DNA from: Rhodospirillaceae bacterium
Lineage (GTDB): Bacteria; Pseudomonadota; Alphaproteobacteria; Reyranellales; Reyranellaceae
Reading direction: 5' to 3'
Length of the DNA: 64,000 bases
NCBI GenBank assembly: GCA_009772935.1
Contig: WOUR01000006.1
Coordinates: 1-64,000, forward strand
Shown piece by piece: positions 46,586 through 54,636 of the stretch. Made by a program: the position numbers and the translations under genes. How positions within the stretch are numbered: the first letter of the stretch is position 1; each line of letters opens with the position of its first letter. The notes beneath the pieces were generated by a model that was not told where the DNA came from, ran no database searches, and was given only the letters and a program-made list of their open reading frames with translations.

Positions 46586-48193
46586 GTGCATCAGGCGGGC
46601 TTCATCGTACCCAAGTTTGGACTGGAAGCGCTCGGACTCAAGAACCTGAGCAATGTCTACTGGAACCTCCAGGTTCCCGCGCTCTACCAGGAAGCGATTC
46701 GCCGGCATGAGGGCGTGATGGCCGATGGCGGCGCGCTGGTGGTGCGGACCGGCCTGCACACCGGTCGCTCGCCCAACGACAAGTTCATTGTCGAGGATTC
46801 GGAGAGCAAGGGCCGCATCGACTGGGGCAAGACCAACAAACCCATCACGCCCGGCCAGTATCGCGCGCTCTACAACCGGATGATCGCCTATGCGCAGCGG
46901 CGCGACCTCTTCGTGCGCGACTGCTGGGCCGGCGCCGACCCTGCGCATCGCATCGGCGTGCGTGTGGTCAACGAGACGGCGTGGCACAACCTCTTCGCCC
47001 GCAATATGTTCCTGCGTCCGGCGGCGGAGGAACTCGAAGGCTTCAAGCCTGAATTCACCATCCTGAACCTGCCGGGTTTCCAGGCCGACCCGAAGCTCGA
47101 CGGTACGGCCTCCGACTGCGCCATCCTCGTCAACTTTACCGATCGCGTCGTGGCGATCTGCGGCACCTGGTATGCCGGCGAGATCAAGAAGTCGGTGTTC
47201 ACGATCCTGAACTACCTGCTGCCGGACAAGAACGTCCTGCCGATGCATGCCTCCGCCAATGTCGGTCCGAACGGTGATGTCGCGGTTTTCTTCGGCCTGT
47301 CGGGCACCGGAAAGACCACGCTGTCGGCCGACCCGACGCGCACGCTGATCGGCGACGACGAGCATGGCTGGGCCGAGGACAGCCTGTTCAACTTCGAGGG
47401 CGGCTGTTACGCCAAAGTGATCAAGCTCAGCCGCGAGGCCGAACCGGAAATCTATGCCACCACGGGCCGTTTCGGCACGGTGCTCGAAAACGTCGTGATC
47501 GACCCGACGACCGGCCGCCTCGACCTCGATGACGGCGTCCATACCGAGAACACCCGCGCCTGCTATCCGCTCGACTTCATCCCCAACGCCTCGGCCACCG
47601 GCATCGCCGGCACGCCCGAGAACATCGTGATGCTGACGGCCGACGCGTTCGGCGTGCTGCCGCCGATCTCGCGGCTCTCGCCCGAGCAGGCGATGTATCA
47701 CTTCCTGTCGGGTTACACGGCGCGCGTCGCCGGCACCGAGAAGGGCGTGACCGAGCCGCAGGCGACCTTCTCGACCTGTTTCGGCGCGCCGTTCATGCCG
47801 CGCCATCCGACCGTCTACGCCAAGATGCTGGGCGAGAAGATGGCCCGTCAGAACGTGAAGTGCTGGCTGGTCAACACCGGCTGGTCGGGTGGCGGCTTCG
47901 GCGTCGGCGAGCGCATGTCGATCCGCCACACCCGCGCGATGGTGCGCGCGGCGCTCGACGGCACGCTGGCCTCCGTCTCCTCCTCGGCCGATCCGCACTT
48001 CGGCATGCAGGTGCCGAGCGCCTGTCCGGACGTGCCGGGCGAGGTGCTGAACCCGAAGAACACCTGGAAGGACAAGAAGGCCTACGACAGCGCCGCGCGC
48101 GACGTCGCCCAGCGCTTCGAGAAGAACTTCCAACAGTTCGAGAGCCACGTCGACGACAAGGTCAACAAGTCGGCCATCCGCGCCGCCGCCTGA
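46586..48193 (+). CDS. pckA: Phosphoenolpyruvate carboxykinase (ATP)
   Basis: A 535-residue ATP-type PEPCK converting oxaloacetate to PEP for gluconeogenesis. TGRSPNDKF binds oxaloacetate, GLSGTGKTTLSAD near residue 237 is the P-loop, and DDEHGWAEDS follows with the metal ligands. ENTRACYPL and the NTGWSGG region complete the active site. GTG 46586 is preceded by AGGAG at seven bases. A 182-base upstream gap presumably holds the promoter. In rhizobia pckA is next to chvIG, the same arrangement as here with one gene between. A strong hairpin follows the stop. Confidence 0.96.
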   Translation: MHQAGFIVPKFGLEALGLKNLSNVYWNLQVPALYQEAIRRHEGVMADGGALVVRTGLHTGRSPNDKFIVEDSESKGRIDWGKTNKPITPGQYRALYNRMIAYAQRRDLFVRDCWAGADPAHRIGVRVVNETAWHNLFARNMFLRPAAEELEGFKPEFTILNLPGFQADPKLDGTASDCAILVNFTDRVVAICGTWYAGEIKKSVFTILNYLLPDKNVLPMHASANVGPNGDVAVFFGLSGTGKTTLSADPTRTLIGDDEHGWAEDSLFNFEGGCYAKVIKLSREAEPEIYATTGRFGTVLENVVIDPTTGRLDLDDGVHTENTRACYPLDFIPNASATGIAGTPENIVMLTADAFGVLPPISRLSPEQAMYHFLSGYTARVAGTEKGVTEPQATFSTCFGAPFMPRHPTVYAKMLGEKMARQNVKCWLVNTGWSGGGFGVGERMSIRHTRAMVRAALDGTLASVSSSADPHFGMQVPSACPDVPGEVLNPKNTWKDKKAYDSAARDVAQRFEKNFQQFESHVDDKVNKSAIRAAA

Positions 48194-48212
48194 CCTGACG
48201 GGACATCGCTTC

Positions 48213-48246
48213 CACGCGGCGGACATCCTATGATGTTCGCCGCGTG
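48213..48246 (+). terminator. 15-bp hairpin after pckA that includes the cyclase GTG
   Basis: CACGCGGCGGACATC, loop CTAT, GATGTTCGCCGCGTG pair along 15 positions with one G-T wobble. The last three bases of the 3' arm are the GTG (48244-48246) that begins the adenylate cyclase frame. No T-run follows, so it is either a rho-type or read-through stem or a translation-control element. Confidence 0.55.
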
Positions 48247-50091
48247 AGCCAGATTACCGAAACGTCCCCTGCGAAAGCCGCCATGCGCCGCCACTGGCGG
48301 TTGCCGATGGTCGCTGCGCTGGCGCTTGCCTTCGTATCGCTGGCGCTCATTTCCGGCGTCGCCTATATCGTCGTGCTGGCCGGCGCGACCGGCACCGCAG
48401 ATCGGCTGCTGGTCGATCGGGCAGCCCGCGTGGTCGATGCCCAGGTGGCGCTGGTCCGCAGTCGCCTCGATCCAGTGAGCGAGCAGCTCGAACTGATCGC
48501 AGCCCTCGCCGCCGGCGGGCGCATCGACATCGAATCGCCGGTCGCGGTGCGTGAGCTGCTGGCCGTCATGATGCAGCAGGTGCCTGCCGTTTCGGCGGTC
48601 GGCTTCGCCACGCTCGATCTCCAGCTCCACCGCGCCGTGCGCGAGCCCGACGGCACGATCGAGCGCGAAACGCTCCCGCTCGTCGGCCAGCCGCAAGGCA
48701 TGGAGCGCTTTCGCCAGCTCCAGACGGCGCAACACACCTTCTGGGGTGCCCTGTTCTGGAGCGAGACGATCAAGCAGCCGGTGGTCAACGTGCGCACGCC
48801 GGTGCGACGCATCGACAATGCCTTCATCGGCGGCCTGATCGCCACCGTGGCCGTGGGCGATCTCTCCTATCTCATCGGCGATCCGGTCCGGGGCGGCGAC
48901 GGGCGCTACTTCATCCTGGTCGGCCGGGACCACGTGCTGGCCGCGCGCCGGCTGATCGATCCCCGCGGGCTCGGCCTCTCCGAGACGCGGCCCCTGCCGA
49001 CGATCAAGGAAGTGGACGACCCGGTCCTCGCCAAGATCTGGGACCCGCCGGTGCGCTCGCCGCAGATCGACCGGGCGCTGGGCTCGCTCGGTCATGTCGT
49101 CGAGGCGGGCGGGCGGCGATGGGTGTTCGTCTATCGCGAACTCAGGCGGTTCGGACCGGAGCCCTGGCTGGTCGGGCAGTATTTCCCGATCGAGGACGCG
49201 ACCGGCGACCTCGATCGGCTGACCAACGGGGCGATCGTCGGCGGCATCACGCTGGCCGTCGCCGCGCTGCTGGCGCTGGTGATGGGGCTAAGCATGGCGC
49301 GCTCCATCCGCACCCTGACCTCGGCGGCCGAGCTGATCGAGCAGCTCAAGTTCGACGAGCCGTTCCATCGCTCGTCGCGGCTGCGCGAGATCGACGATGC
49401 CGGCCACAGCCTCGACAAGGCGCGCGGCGCGCTGAAATGGTTCGGCGCCTATGTGCCGCGCCGTCTCGTCTTCGGGCTGATGGAACTGGGCGAGGATGCC
49501 GTGGCATCGCGCCGCCGGGTCGTCACGGTGATGTTTACCGACATCGTGGGATTCACGCCGCAGGCCGAGGAGCTGCCGGAGCAGGAAACGGCCGACATGC
49601 TCAACCATCATTTCGCCTTGCTGGGCAGCTGCATCGAGAACGACCAGGGCGTGATCGACAAGTATATCGGCGACTGCGTGATGGCGGTGTGGGGCGGCCT
49701 TTCGACCATGGAGGACCATGCCGACCACGCGGTCCATGCCGCGCTCGAGATGGGGCGCGTCGTGCACGAGGACAATCTTCAGCGTATCGCCGCCGGCCAG
49801 AAGGCCGTCCGCCTGCGCGTCGGCATACATTCGGGTCCGGTGATCGTCGGCAACATCGGCGCGCCGGGCCGGGTCAACTACACCGTGGTCGGCGACACGG
49901 TGAACGTGGCGCAGCGCTTCGAACAGATGGGCAAGGAATTCATGGCCCCCGACGAGGACGTGATCGTCCTGGTGAGCGGCGACACGATCGCGGCGATGAA
50001 GCATCCGGAGGCGCTGGGCGAACTGCCCAAGCCGGAGCTGCGGCATGTGAAGGGCAGGGACGAGCCGGAGCAGGTGTATCGCCTGCTGTGA
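48244..50091 (+). CDS. Membrane-bound class III adenylate cyclase
   Basis: A 615-residue sensor cyclase. TM1 is at about residues 21-47. A periplasmic sensor domain (to about 335) is followed by TM2 (GAIVGGITLAVAALLALVMGL), a HAMP-like linker and the C-terminal cyclase domain. FTDIVGFT near 432 holds the first metal Asp, DKYIGDCVMAVWG the substrate-choosing Lys and second Asp, and NYTVVGDTVNVAQR the Asn/Arg transition-state pair. Lys in DKYIGD favours ATP over GTP. The start may be GTG 48244, which lies inside a hairpin, or ATG 48283 (MRRHWRL). What the periplasmic domain senses is unknown. Confidence 0.87.
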   Translation: MSQITETSPAKAAMRRHWRLPMVAALALAFVSLALISGVAYIVVLAGATGTADRLLVDRAARVVDAQVALVRSRLDPVSEQLELIAALAAGGRIDIESPVAVRELLAVMMQQVPAVSAVGFATLDLQLHRAVREPDGTIERETLPLVGQPQGMERFRQLQTAQHTFWGALFWSETIKQPVVNVRTPVRRIDNAFIGGLIATVAVGDLSYLIGDPVRGGDGRYFILVGRDHVLAARRLIDPRGLGLSETRPLPTIKEVDDPVLAKIWDPPVRSPQIDRALGSLGHVVEAGGRRWVFVYRELRRFGPEPWLVGQYFPIEDATGDLDRLTNGAIVGGITLAVAALLALVMGLSMARSIRTLTSAAELIEQLKFDEPFHRSSRLREIDDAGHSLDKARGALKWFGAYVPRRLVFGLMELGEDAVASRRRVVTVMFTDIVGFTPQAEELPEQETADMLNHHFALLGSCIENDQGVIDKYIGDCVMAVWGGLSTMEDHADHAVHAALEMGRVVHEDNLQRIAAGQKAVRLRVGIHSGPVIVGNIGAPGRVNYTVVGDTVNVAQRFEQMGKEFMAPDEDVIVLVSGDTIAAMKHPEALGELPKPELRHVKGRDEPEQVYRLL

Positions 50092-50177
50092 CGAGGTGCT
50101 GCGCTGGACGGGATATGGTCATCGCCGGTAGTGTGCCGCAGTCCATTTCTTTGGCATCTTGAAGGAACGAGCCGCAC

Positions 50178-51371
50178 ATGGAACGACGCAAACTCCTTGC
50201 ATTGTCGACGGCCGCGCTCGCTCTCGCCCCCTTCCATGGACTGCGCGCGCAGGACTCCAACAAGCCGTTCACGACCGAGCAGCTCGACCAGATGCTGGCG
50301 CCCATCGCCCTCTACCCCGATGCTCTGTTGTCGCAGGTCCTGATGGCGTCGACCTACCCGCTCGAGGTCGTCGAGGCGGCGCGCTGGTCGCAGGCCAACC
50401 CGAACCTCCAGGGCGACGCTGCCGTCGCGGCGGTGAAGGACAAGGGCTGGGACGTCAGCGTGAAGTCGCTCGTCGCCTTCCCGCAGACGCTGCAGATGAT
50501 GAGCAACCAGCTCGACTGGACCCAGAAGCTCGGCGACGCGATGATCGGCCAGCAGAAGGACGTCGCCACGGCGGTCCAGCGGTTGCGCGCCAAGGCGCAG
50601 GCCGCCGGCAACCTGAAGTCGACCCCGCAGCAGACGGTGACGACCCAGTCGAGCGGTGGCGGCAATGCGATCGTCATCGAGCCGGCCAATCCCGAGCTGC
50701 TCTACGTTCCCTACTACAATCCGGCCTGGGCCTACGGGGCCTGGCCCTATCCGGCCTATCCGCCACCCTATTATCCGCCGCCGCCGAACTACGGCGCGGC
50801 GCTGATGACCGGCATGATGTTCGGGCTGGGCGTCGCCGCGGGTGCCGCGATGTTCGGCGGCTGGCACTGGGGCTATGGCGGCGGCGGCTGGGGCAACAGC
50901 TACACGACCGTGAACGTCAACCGGGCGACCAGCATCACCAACAACTTCAACGCCGACCGTTATCGGAACGGGCAGTGGAACCACGATCCGGCGCATCGCG
51001 ACGGCGTGCCGTACCGCACGCCGGCCGAGCGCCAGGAATTCGGCCAGCATCGTCCCGATTCGGCGGCACAGCGCCAGCAGTTCCGTGGCCAGCTCGACGG
51101 GCGCGGCGCCGAGGGCGTGCAGAATCGTGGTGTCGAGAACCGGCCCGCGGAGAACCGGCCCGCGGAGAACCGGCCGGCCGAGAACCGCAGCTTCGAGAAT
51201 CGTGCCGGCGGCGACCGCGGAGCGTTCGGCGACATCAACCGCGGCGGCAGCGGCGCCAATCGTGATTTCGACCGCGGCAGCCAGTCCTGGGGCAATCGCA
51301 GTTGGGGTGGCGGCGGCGAACATTTCGGCGGCGGTGGCGGCGGCAGGTTCGGGGGAGGAGGACGGCGATGA
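50178..51371 (+). CDS. DUF3300 protein with NRPAE repeats and Gly-rich tail
   Basis: A 397-residue exported protein of unknown function. After a signal peptide (LLALSTAALALAPFHGLRA|Q) comes the DUF3300 domain, about residues 28-190, with the signature LAPIALYPDALLSQVLMAS. A Pro/Tyr-rich spacer (YPAYPPPYYPPPPNY) and a hydrophobic Gly-rich turn follow. The C-terminal third is disordered: a run of ENRPA repeats (three copies plus variants, about 320-340) and a Gly/Phe/Arg tail. Its stop overlaps the DUF2950 start as ATGA. DUF3300 and DUF2950 genes often occur together, suggesting a joint envelope role (known co-occurrence, function inferred). Confidence 0.82.
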   Translation: MERRKLLALSTAALALAPFHGLRAQDSNKPFTTEQLDQMLAPIALYPDALLSQVLMASTYPLEVVEAARWSQANPNLQGDAAVAAVKDKGWDVSVKSLVAFPQTLQMMSNQLDWTQKLGDAMIGQQKDVATAVQRLRAKAQAAGNLKSTPQQTVTTQSSGGGNAIVIEPANPELLYVPYYNPAWAYGAWPYPAYPPPYYPPPPNYGAALMTGMMFGLGVAAGAAMFGGWHWGYGGGGWGNSYTTVNVNRATSITNNFNADRYRNGQWNHDPAHRDGVPYRTPAERQEFGQHRPDSAAQRQQFRGQLDGRGAEGVQNRGVENRPAENRPAENRPAENRSFENRAGGDRGAFGDINRGGSGANRDFDRGSQSWGNRSWGGGGEHFGGGGGGRFGGGGRR

Positions 51372-52297
51372 GCGGCTCGATGTTCCGGCGCGGTCTCCTG
51401 GCCCTTGTCGTATTCGCCGGTCTTGCCGGGGGCTTGGCCGGCGGCGCGGTCGCCCAGCAGGTGGCCAAGCTTCAGGGATTCCCCACGGCCGAGGCGGCCG
51501 CGAATGCCTTCACCGACGCGGTCCGCAAGGGCGACCAGAAGACTCTGGGGGCCCTGCTGGGGCCGCAATGGGGCGAGTTCGTCCCGACGACGTCCGCGCA
51601 GCGTGAGGAGCGGCGGAAGGCCTATCTCGCCGCTTGGGACGAAAGCCACGAGGTCAAGGTCTCGGGTGACAAGGCGACCATCATGGCCGGCAAGGCCGGC
51701 TGGACCTTGCCGATCCCGCTCGTGAAGGACGGCGCGGAATGGCGTTTCGATCCGGTGGCCGGCTGGCGCGAAATGCGCCTGCGCCAGATCGGCCATGACG
51801 AAGCCGCCGTGGTGCAGACGATGCTGGCCATCGTCGATGCCCAGCGCGACTACGCGGCGATGGATCCGATGAAGACCGGTTCGCCGGTCTATGCGCGGCG
51901 CCTTCTCAGTTCGCCCGGCCGCAAGGACGGCCTCTACTGGCAGGCCAAGCCCGGCGAGCCGCAGAGCCCGCTCGGACCGGCGGTTGCCCGCGCCCAGGTC
52001 GACGGCAACGCGCCGGACGGCCATTACGGCTACTACTTCCGCCTGCTCTATGGCCAGGGCGCGGCGGCCCCGGGCGGCGCCCGCGACTACCTCGTCAACG
52101 GCCGCATGATCGGCGGCTTCGGCGCCATCGCCTGGCCGGTGCGCTATGGCGTGACCGGCGTGATGACCTTCATCGTCGACTACAAGGGCGAGGTCTATCA
52201 GCAGGACCTGGGTCCGGAGACGGCGCAAAAAGCTGGCATGATCAACACCTTCAATCCTGATAAGGGTTGGGTGAAGGCGGATATGACGCCTCCGTGA
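51368..52297 (+). CDS. DUF2950 exported protein
   Basis: A 309-residue exported protein. The signal peptide runs to about residue 29 (LLALVVFAGLAGGLAGGAVA|Q). The DUF2950 body includes FPTAEAAANAFTDAVRKGD, GHYGYYFRLLYGQG, FGAIAWPVRYGVTGVMTFIV and a QQDLGPETAQ end typical of the family. ATG 51368 overlaps the DUF3300 stop by four bases, so the two are translationally coupled. Function is unknown; a periplasmic or surface role with the DUF3300 partner is likely. Confidence 0.82.
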   Translation: MSGSMFRRGLLALVVFAGLAGGLAGGAVAQQVAKLQGFPTAEAAANAFTDAVRKGDQKTLGALLGPQWGEFVPTTSAQREERRKAYLAAWDESHEVKVSGDKATIMAGKAGWTLPIPLVKDGAEWRFDPVAGWREMRLRQIGHDEAAVVQTMLAIVDAQRDYAAMDPMKTGSPVYARRLLSSPGRKDGLYWQAKPGEPQSPLGPAVARAQVDGNAPDGHYGYYFRLLYGQGAAAPGGARDYLVNGRMIGGFGAIAWPVRYGVTGVMTFIVDYKGEVYQQDLGPETAQKAGMINTFNPDKGWVKADMTPP

Positions 52298-52328
52298 CGG
52301 AGGTGTCGACGTTAAGGGGAGAGGTGTG

Positions 52329-52550
52329 ATGAAGACGAAGATCCTGACGCTGGTGGTCGCGGCGGGCTTCCTGGGCGGTTGCAACACCAGCAATCTGTCG
52401 GACGGGCAGACCGGCGCCATCGTCGGCGCCGCGGCCGGCACCGGCATCGGCCTCGCGACCGGCGGCAGCTTCGGCGCTGTGGTCGGCGCCGGGCTGATCG
52501 GCGGCGCGGTCGGCTATCTCGGCGGCACCGCCATCGGCAACAGCAAGTAA
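52329..52550 (+). CDS. Small glycine-zipper lipoprotein
   Basis: A 73-residue lipoprotein. The lipobox GFLGGC puts the acylated Cys near residue 18. The rest is a glycine-zipper two-helix segment (GAIVGAAAGTGIGLATGG and AVVGAGLIGGAVGYLGG), like OsmB or Rcs-type lipoproteins. GGGGAGAGG stands just upstream of ATG 52329; a GTG three bases earlier is also in frame. It follows DUF2950 by 31 bases and precedes the HdeA-like gene by 12, so it is part of the same envelope operon. Confidence 0.75.
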   Translation: MKTKILTLVVAAGFLGGCNTSNLSDGQTGAIVGAAAGTGIGLATGGSFGAVVGAGLIGGAVGYLGGTAIGNSK

Positions 52551-52562
52551 GGGGAGATGCGC

Positions 52563-52895
52563 ATGACCTCCAGGCTCCTCCTCGCGCTCGCTGCCTTCGT
52601 CGCAGTCTCGTCGTCCGCCCAGGCTCAGATGCCGCCGCTCAACTTCGACCAGGCGGCCTACATCACCTGCCGCGAAGCGCACGCCATGAATCCGGAAGCC
52701 CGCAAGGCGCTGGCTGTGTTCCTCGCGGAACATTCGGCGCGGGTGCGCGGCGTTATGATCCCCGATGGCGAGCAGGGCGCCCAGCTCGCCCATCTCGTGC
52801 GCGGCGGCTGCACCCTGTCGCCGGACGCCTACCTGTTCACGGTGGTCGACCGCGCCATCGTCGCCGAGAGCTCCAAGCTCCCGAAGCGCCGCTAG
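52563..52895 (+). CDS. Small exported HdeA/HdeB-like protein
   Basis: A 110-residue protein with a signal peptide (LLLALAAFVAVSSSAQA|Q) and a mature part of about 89 residues with just two cysteines (ITCREAHAM and GGCTLSPDAY). Size and cysteine spacing are like HdeA/HdeB acid chaperones, and the helical stretch PEARKALAVFLAEHSA fits. The match is by pattern only. ATG 52563 has GGGGAG at six bases; ATG 52557 is too close to that site. Probably periplasmic. Last gene of the DUF3300-DUF2950 run. Confidence 0.55.
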   Translation: MTSRLLLALAAFVAVSSSAQAQMPPLNFDQAAYITCREAHAMNPEARKALAVFLAEHSARVRGVMIPDGEQGAQLAHLVRGGCTLSPDAYLFTVVDRAIVAESSKLPKRR

Positions 52896-52905
52896 TTACT
52901 TCTAG

Positions 52906-53799
52906 CTACGGCTTCCAGCGGGTCACGCCGAGAGCTGCCAAGAGCAAGTGGGCGGCGTGACGCAGGCGACAGAGGCGAAGCCCTGCGCGTCGGAAGTCTT
53001 TCATCTGCAACGCCGTCGGATATCCCAGATACTGGCCGTCCGAGAGCCGCTGCGGTTGTCCCGCTGTCCTGTCAGCCGCGAGACGCGCCAGTGCCGTCGG
53101 CAGGGCGCGCGCACCGGCCAGGAAGAATTGCGTCGTCAGTTCGCCGACCGAGGTGGCGCCATCGATCGGCACTTCGACCTGGGCAATGACGCGGCCGGCG
53201 TCGATTGTGCGATCCTCAATCACATGAACCGTGGCGCCTGAAATGGGCTCCTGCCTCGCTTGTGCCCACAGCACGGGGCAGGGCCCGCGCAGCTTGGGAA
53301 GCAGGGACGGATGGACATTCAACGCAGCCACCTTGGGCAGACCGATCAGAGGGGGCTGCAGGATCTGGTCAAAATTCATGACGACGATGAAGTCGGGAGC
53401 GCAAGCCTGGACGGCCGCAAGCGTCTCGGGGGAGTTGACGTCGGATGTTTCGACGAACCGCGCATTATGGCGCCGCGCCAGTTCGGGCAATGTCGCCAGT
53501 GCCGGCGTTCGGCGCGTGACCAGCGAAAGCCAGCGCGCGAAAAAGGCGACGATCGGCACCGATATCAGGTCGAAACCTAACCAAAGGTTGAGCCGGATGC
53601 CAAAGCGCCTGAAGCCAGCGGTCGTCTGCTCCCAGAAGGTGCCGTGACTGGCGCCGAACCGCCGCGAGGACAGGACGAGACCTATGTCGTTCCCGAACTC
53701 CGCGAACACCGCGTTCAATGCCGGGAGACAACACAGGCTGTCGATATGGCAAATTACGATCGTACGCGTCTTTGGCCTGTTCTCCGCAGCGGACGGCAT
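52906..53799 (-). CDS. Formyltransferase-family protein (Fmt/ArnA-N-like)
   Basis: A 297-residue formyl transferase. The catalytic set is visible: N161 and H163 in LNVHPSLLPKLRG and D200 in EDRTIDAGRV, with spacing like the N-H-D triad of methionyl-tRNA formyltransferase. A hydrophobic insert at about residues 71-95 (LWLGFDLISVPIVAFFARW) is unusual and might bind a membrane or lipid-linked acceptor. The usual C-terminal OB domain of Fmt is absent. With an SDR and two glycosyltransferases alongside, N-formylation of an amino sugar is more likely than initiator tRNA formylation (inference). It starts six bases after the SDR gene. Confidence 0.78.
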   Translation of the reverse strand: MPSAAENRPKTRTIVICHIDSLCCLPALNAVFAEFGNDIGLVLSSRRFGASHGTFWEQTTAGFRRFGIRLNLWLGFDLISVPIVAFFARWLSLVTRRTPALATLPELARRHNARFVETSDVNSPETLAAVQACAPDFIVVMNFDQILQPPLIGLPKVAALNVHPSLLPKLRGPCPVLWAQARQEPISGATVHVIEDRTIDAGRVIAQVEVPIDGATSVGELTTQFFLAGARALPTALARLAADRTAGQPQRLSDGQYLGYPTALQMKDFRRAGLRLCRLRHAAHLLLAALGVTRWKP

Positions 53800-53805
53800 G
53801 CGGCC

Positions 53806-54555
53806 CTACTCCCTCAATACTCGCGCACTCAGCCAGGCGGGAAGCAGCGCCGTAAACCAGACGCCGATGGCGACGCCAAAGGGGAAGGCGATACGCGGTT
53901 TGTTGCGGGCAAGGCCGTGCCGGATGATCTGCGAGGCTCGCCCGGTACTCATCGATTTCGGTCTGGGATCGGCGATCGCATCGGTCATGCGGCTCGTTAC
54001 ATAGCCCGGGCAGACTACACTTAACCCGACATTGGCTTTTGCGAGCGGGAAGCGAAGGCTCTCCCCCCAGACGCGTATCGCCGCCTTGCTCGCGTTGTAC
54101 GAAGCGGAGCGCGGGCGACCGAAGAAAGCCGCAAGCGACGAAATCACGCCGATCTGTCCTATGCGCCGCGCCATTAGACGATCAATCAGCGGCTCGACAG
54201 TGTTCAAAACACCCGTCAAATTGACCGCGATGGTCCGGTGAGCCGAATCGAAGGGTTCGATTCCCAGGTTGTTCTGGTCGAGCGATATCCCGGCATTGGC
54301 AACCAGCAGGTCGACGGGATGGGCATCATCGAACGCCTTCAACCAGCGCGCCATTGCGGATCGATCGGTGGTGTCTACAGTATCGGCGAGCACAGTCGCT
54401 CCCCTGATCCGGCAGGCATCTGCAACCGCATGCAGGCGCTTGGCGTCGCGGCCCGTCAAGCCAAGAACGACGCCAGGAGCAGCATAGTCAATGGCCAGGG
54501 CCTCCCCGATGCCACTCGAAGCGCCAGTGATGATGATGTGGCGGAATGTTTTCAT
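53806..54555 (-). CDS. Short-chain dehydrogenase/reductase
   Basis: A 249-residue classical SDR. The cofactor motif TGASSGIG is at 10-17, NAG in LVANAGISL, the catalytic Ser in ISSLAAFFG, and YxxxK in ASYNASKAAI. The C-terminal segment FPFGVAIGVWFTALLPAWL is hydrophobic and may attach it to the membrane. ATG 54555 was chosen; the frame continues to 54609 with a weaker N-terminus. It is in a two-gene minus-strand unit with the formyltransferase and is divergent from the glycosyltransferases. It may reduce a sugar, lipid or ketone; substrate unknown. Confidence 0.82.
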   Translation of the reverse strand: MKTFRHIIITGASSGIGEALAIDYAAPGVVLGLTGRDAKRLHAVADACRIRGATVLADTVDTTDRSAMARWLKAFDDAHPVDLLVANAGISLDQNNLGIEPFDSAHRTIAVNLTGVLNTVEPLIDRLMARRIGQIGVISSLAAFFGRPRSASYNASKAAIRVWGESLRFPLAKANVGLSVVCPGYVTSRMTDAIADPRPKSMSTGRASQIIRHGLARNKPRIAFPFGVAIGVWFTALLPAWLSARVLRE

Positions 54556-54636
54556 GTTGGGGCGAATGCCTCGAAATGATAGTGACCTTGCGAGTGCTGG
54601 ACCACGCATTTATGCTGCTCGATATCGCATTGACCG

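Noticed and set aside
52326..52960. Alternative frame running through the lipoprotein and HdeA-like genes
   Set aside because: The two short genes each have a signal or lipobox and a Shine-Dalgarno site; the long frame is Arg-rich with neither.
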